DNA of 7,700 bases, from the NCBI GenBank assembly GCA_030599445.1, contig JAUVOA010000065.1:1-7700 (forward strand). Reading direction: 5' to 3'. The DNA is from Atribacterota bacterium. Its GTDB lineage: Bacteria; Atribacterota; Phoenicimicrobiia; Phoenicimicrobiales; Phoenicimicrobiaceae. Below, in pieces: positions 5,797 through 7,700 of the stretch (the stretch's first letter is position 1; each line of letters begins with the position of its first letter). A model generated the notes under the pieces. That model saw only the letters and a program-made list of their open reading frames with translations. It was not told the DNA's origin and searched no databases. Both the position numbers and the translations under genes were made by a program.

Positions 5797-7700
5797 ATGC
5801 AAATTGAACTGTTAATTCCTTTAAGTGGTATTATCGCACTTATATTTGCTATATTTCTTTCCCTGAAGGTAATCAGAGAAAAGCCCGGAAATGAATTAAT
5901 GCAAGAAATATCAAAAATGATTGAACAGGGAGCTATGACTTTTTTAAAAAGAGAATATAGTGTTTTGGTGTTTTTTATTATTATAGTCAGTCTCATATTA
6001 GGTTGGTTGAGAAGTCCTATTACCAGTTTATCTTTTGTAATAGGGGCAATTTGTTCCGGATTAGCAGGTTTAACCGGTATGAAAATAGCAACTAAAGCAA
6101 ATACGAGAACTGCCAATGCGGCCATAGAGGGAGGAATAACCAAAGCTTTAAAAATTGCTTTTTCCGGCGGTGCAGTGATGGGTATGTCGGTAGCAGGTTT
6201 TGGATTATTAGGTTTAGGCACTTTATATTACTTCATCAGAGAACCGGAAATTATAAATGGATTTGCTTTGGGGGCAAGCTCTATAGCTTTATTTGCCAGA
6301 GTAGGTGGAGGAATATTTACTAAAGCTGCAGATGTGGGAGCTGATTTAGTGGGAAAAGTTGAAGCAGGAATACCTGAAGATGACCCACGTAACCCAGCGG
6401 TTATCGCTGATAACGTAGGAGATAACGTTGGAGATATAGCAGGAATGGGTGCAGATTTATTTGAATCTTACGTAGGTTCAATTATTTCCAGTATGATTTT
6501 GGGTGGATTATTTTTTGAAGGAACTAAAGGAATTATATTTCCTCTATTGTTAGCAGCTTGCGGGGTAATTTCTTCTATTATAGGTACTTTTTTTGTACAG
6601 ACCAAAAGCGAAAAAAAATTACACAATGCCTTAACCAAAGGGACTATAGTAAGCGGATTTTTAGTAATTATTTCTTCTGCTTTTCTTTCTAATGTTTTAT
6701 TTAATAGTTTAAGTGTATTTTATGCTACTGCCGCTGGATTAATTGCCGGTATAATTATCGGATTAATAACCGAATATTATACCTCCTATCATTATCCTCC
6801 GGTAAAGGCAATTTCTAAGTCATCACTTACCGGAGCAGCAACTACCATTATTTCGGGATTGGCTGTCGGTATGCAAAGTACCGCTATACCCCTAATCGTG
6901 ATTGCTATTACGGTTTTAGTTGCCTATAAATTTGCGGGTTTGTACGGTATTGCTGTTTCAGCGGTAGGGATGCTTTCTATAATCGGTATGACGGTTTCTG
7001 TTGATTCCTATGGTCCGATTGCTGATAATTCGGGTGGAATTGCCGAAATGGCCGGGTTGGATCCCAAGGTACGAAAAATTACCGATTCATTAGATGCCGT
7101 AGGAAATACTACAGCTGCCATTGGAAAAGGTTTTGCTATCGGTTCAGCAGCATTAACTGCTTTGGCTTTATTTTCAGCCTATTGTAAATCAGTAGGATTA
7201 GAAACCATAAGCATAACTAATCCGATAGTGGTAGCAGGGATGTTTATAGGTGGTCTTTTGCCTTATCTTTTTTCTGCTTTAGCCATAAATGCAGTAGGAA
7301 AAACAGCTTTCCTAATGATAGAAGAAGTTCGTAGACAATTTAGAGAAATACCTGGCCTGAAAGAGGGAAAAGCTAAACCGGATTCTGCAAGATGTGTAGA
7401 TATTAGCACTAAAGGAGCTTTGAAAGAGATGATATTACCCGGGTTATTAGCTATAGTATCTCCAATAGCAGTAGGAATAGTACTTGGTCCTGAAGCCTTA
7501 GGGGGCATGTTGATTGGAGCGGTGTTAGTAGGAGTATTGTTGGCCATACAGATGGCCAATTCCGGAGGAGCTTGGGATAATGCTAAAAAATATATTGAAA
7601 TGGGAAATTATGGAGGAAAGGGTACAAAAGTCCATGAGGCCGCAGTAATAGGTGACACTGTAGGTGACCCACTAAAAGATACTGCTGGTCCTTCCATGAA
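5797..7700 (+). CDS. hppA: Membrane-bound ion-translocating pyrophosphatase (HppA), K+-dependent type, probably Na+-transporting; 3' end beyond window
   Basis: Integral membrane pump that couples PPi hydrolysis to export of Na+ and/or H+. The frame is open from ATG 5797 (AAAGGA at 5782-5787, 9 bases upstream) to the window edge, giving 634 complete codons; only a short C-terminal tail should be missing. The first membrane helix starts at about residue 4. Catalytic motifs: R168, the DVGADLVGKVE block (D179, D183, K187), EDDPRNP (194-200), the DNVGDNVGD block (D205, D209, D213), SVDSYGPIADNSGG (401-414) and GDTVGDPLKD (D620, D624, K627, D628). A440 and G443 in GNTTAAIGKG mark the K+-dependent subclass; K+-independent enzymes have K and T there. 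In helix 6, D220-L-F-E223-S224 puts the gate glutamate where Na+-PPases have it, and G227 occupies the position that is Glu in plant H+-PPases. The helix-16 gate lysine lies just off the edge. Na+-only versus Na+/H+ transport cannot be settled here. Confidence 0.97.
   Translation, partial: MQIELLIPLSGIIALIFAIFLSLKVIREKPGNELMQEISKMIEQGAMTFLKREYSVLVFFIIIVSLILGWLRSPITSLSFVIGAICSGLAGLTGMKIATKANTRTANAAIEGGITKALKIAFSGGAVMGMSVAGFGLLGLGTLYYFIREPEIINGFALGASSIALFARVGGGIFTKAADVGADLVGKVEAGIPEDDPRNPAVIADNVGDNVGDIAGMGADLFESYVGSIISSMILGGLFFEGTKGIIFPLLLAACGVISSIIGTFFVQTKSEKKLHNALTKGTIVSGFLVIISSAFLSNVLFNSLSVFYATAAGLIAGIIIGLITEYYTSYHYPPVKAISKSSLTGAATTIISGLAVGMQSTAIPLIVIAITVLVAYKFAGLYGIAVSAVGMLSIIGMTVSVDSYGPIADNSGGIAEMAGLDPKVRKITDSLDAVGNTTAAIGKGFAIGSAALTALALFSAYCKSVGLETISITNPIVVAGMFIGGLLPYLFSALAINAVGKTAFLMIEEVRRQFREIPGLKEGKAKPDSARCVDISTKGALKEMILPGLLAIVSPIAVGIVLGPEALGGMLIGAVLVGVLLAIQMANSGGAWDNAKKYIEMGNYGGKGTKVHEAAVIGDTVGDPLKDTAGPSM

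Noticed and set aside
5604..6221. A 205-codon open frame on the minus strand across the intergenic region and the start of hppA
   Set aside because: It is antisense to highly conserved HppA residues, its translation has no family features, and its hydrophobicity follows from the opposite strand coding for a membrane protein.

Overview
The window carries four genes in a row, all on the + strand, from an AT-rich bacterium with strong Shine-Dalgarno (SD) signals. In order they are the glycyl-tRNA synthetase beta subunit (glyS), a pyruvate,phosphate dikinase (PPDK) regulatory protein of the PDRP1/DUF299 family, PPDK itself (ppdK), and a membrane ion-pumping pyrophosphatase (hppA) cut off by the right edge. 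The two-subunit GlyRS shows this is a bacterium. From memory, glyQ-glyS followed by a DUF299 gene is a familiar order in Firmicutes/Clostridia-like genomes. An anaerobic or fermentative bacterium (Clostridia-like, or an AT-rich candidate phylum such as Atribacterota) fits, but the lineage call is inference.

Layout: 17-5585 looks like one tightly packed transcription unit. glyS stops 2 bases before the regulator starts, and the regulator's stop overlaps the ppdK start in an ATGA junction. A 211-base gap (5586-5796) follows. It holds five degenerate 8-bp tandem units, a perfect 20-bp palindrome able to form a hairpin, an A-rich stretch and possibly a weak promoter. hppA then runs from 5797 past the right edge. 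It is open for 634 complete codons and probably lacks only a short C-terminal tail.

How the genes fit together: the regulator and its target are adjacent, and PPDK keeps both the catalytic His (H454) and the Thr two residues before it (T452) that PDRP1 proteins phosphorylate. All four products handle inorganic pyrophosphate (PPi). GlyRS releases it, the PDRP1 phosphorylase reaction releases it, PPDK makes or consumes it depending on direction, and the membrane PPase hydrolyses it to build an ion gradient. Sequence signatures place HppA in the K+-dependent class, with the transmembrane-helix-6 glutamate in the position typical of Na+-transporting enzymes.

No wholly new system is evident. The points most worth a second look are the non-canonical residues just before the P-loop of the regulator, the ion specificity of HppA, and the two repeat structures between ppdK and hppA.
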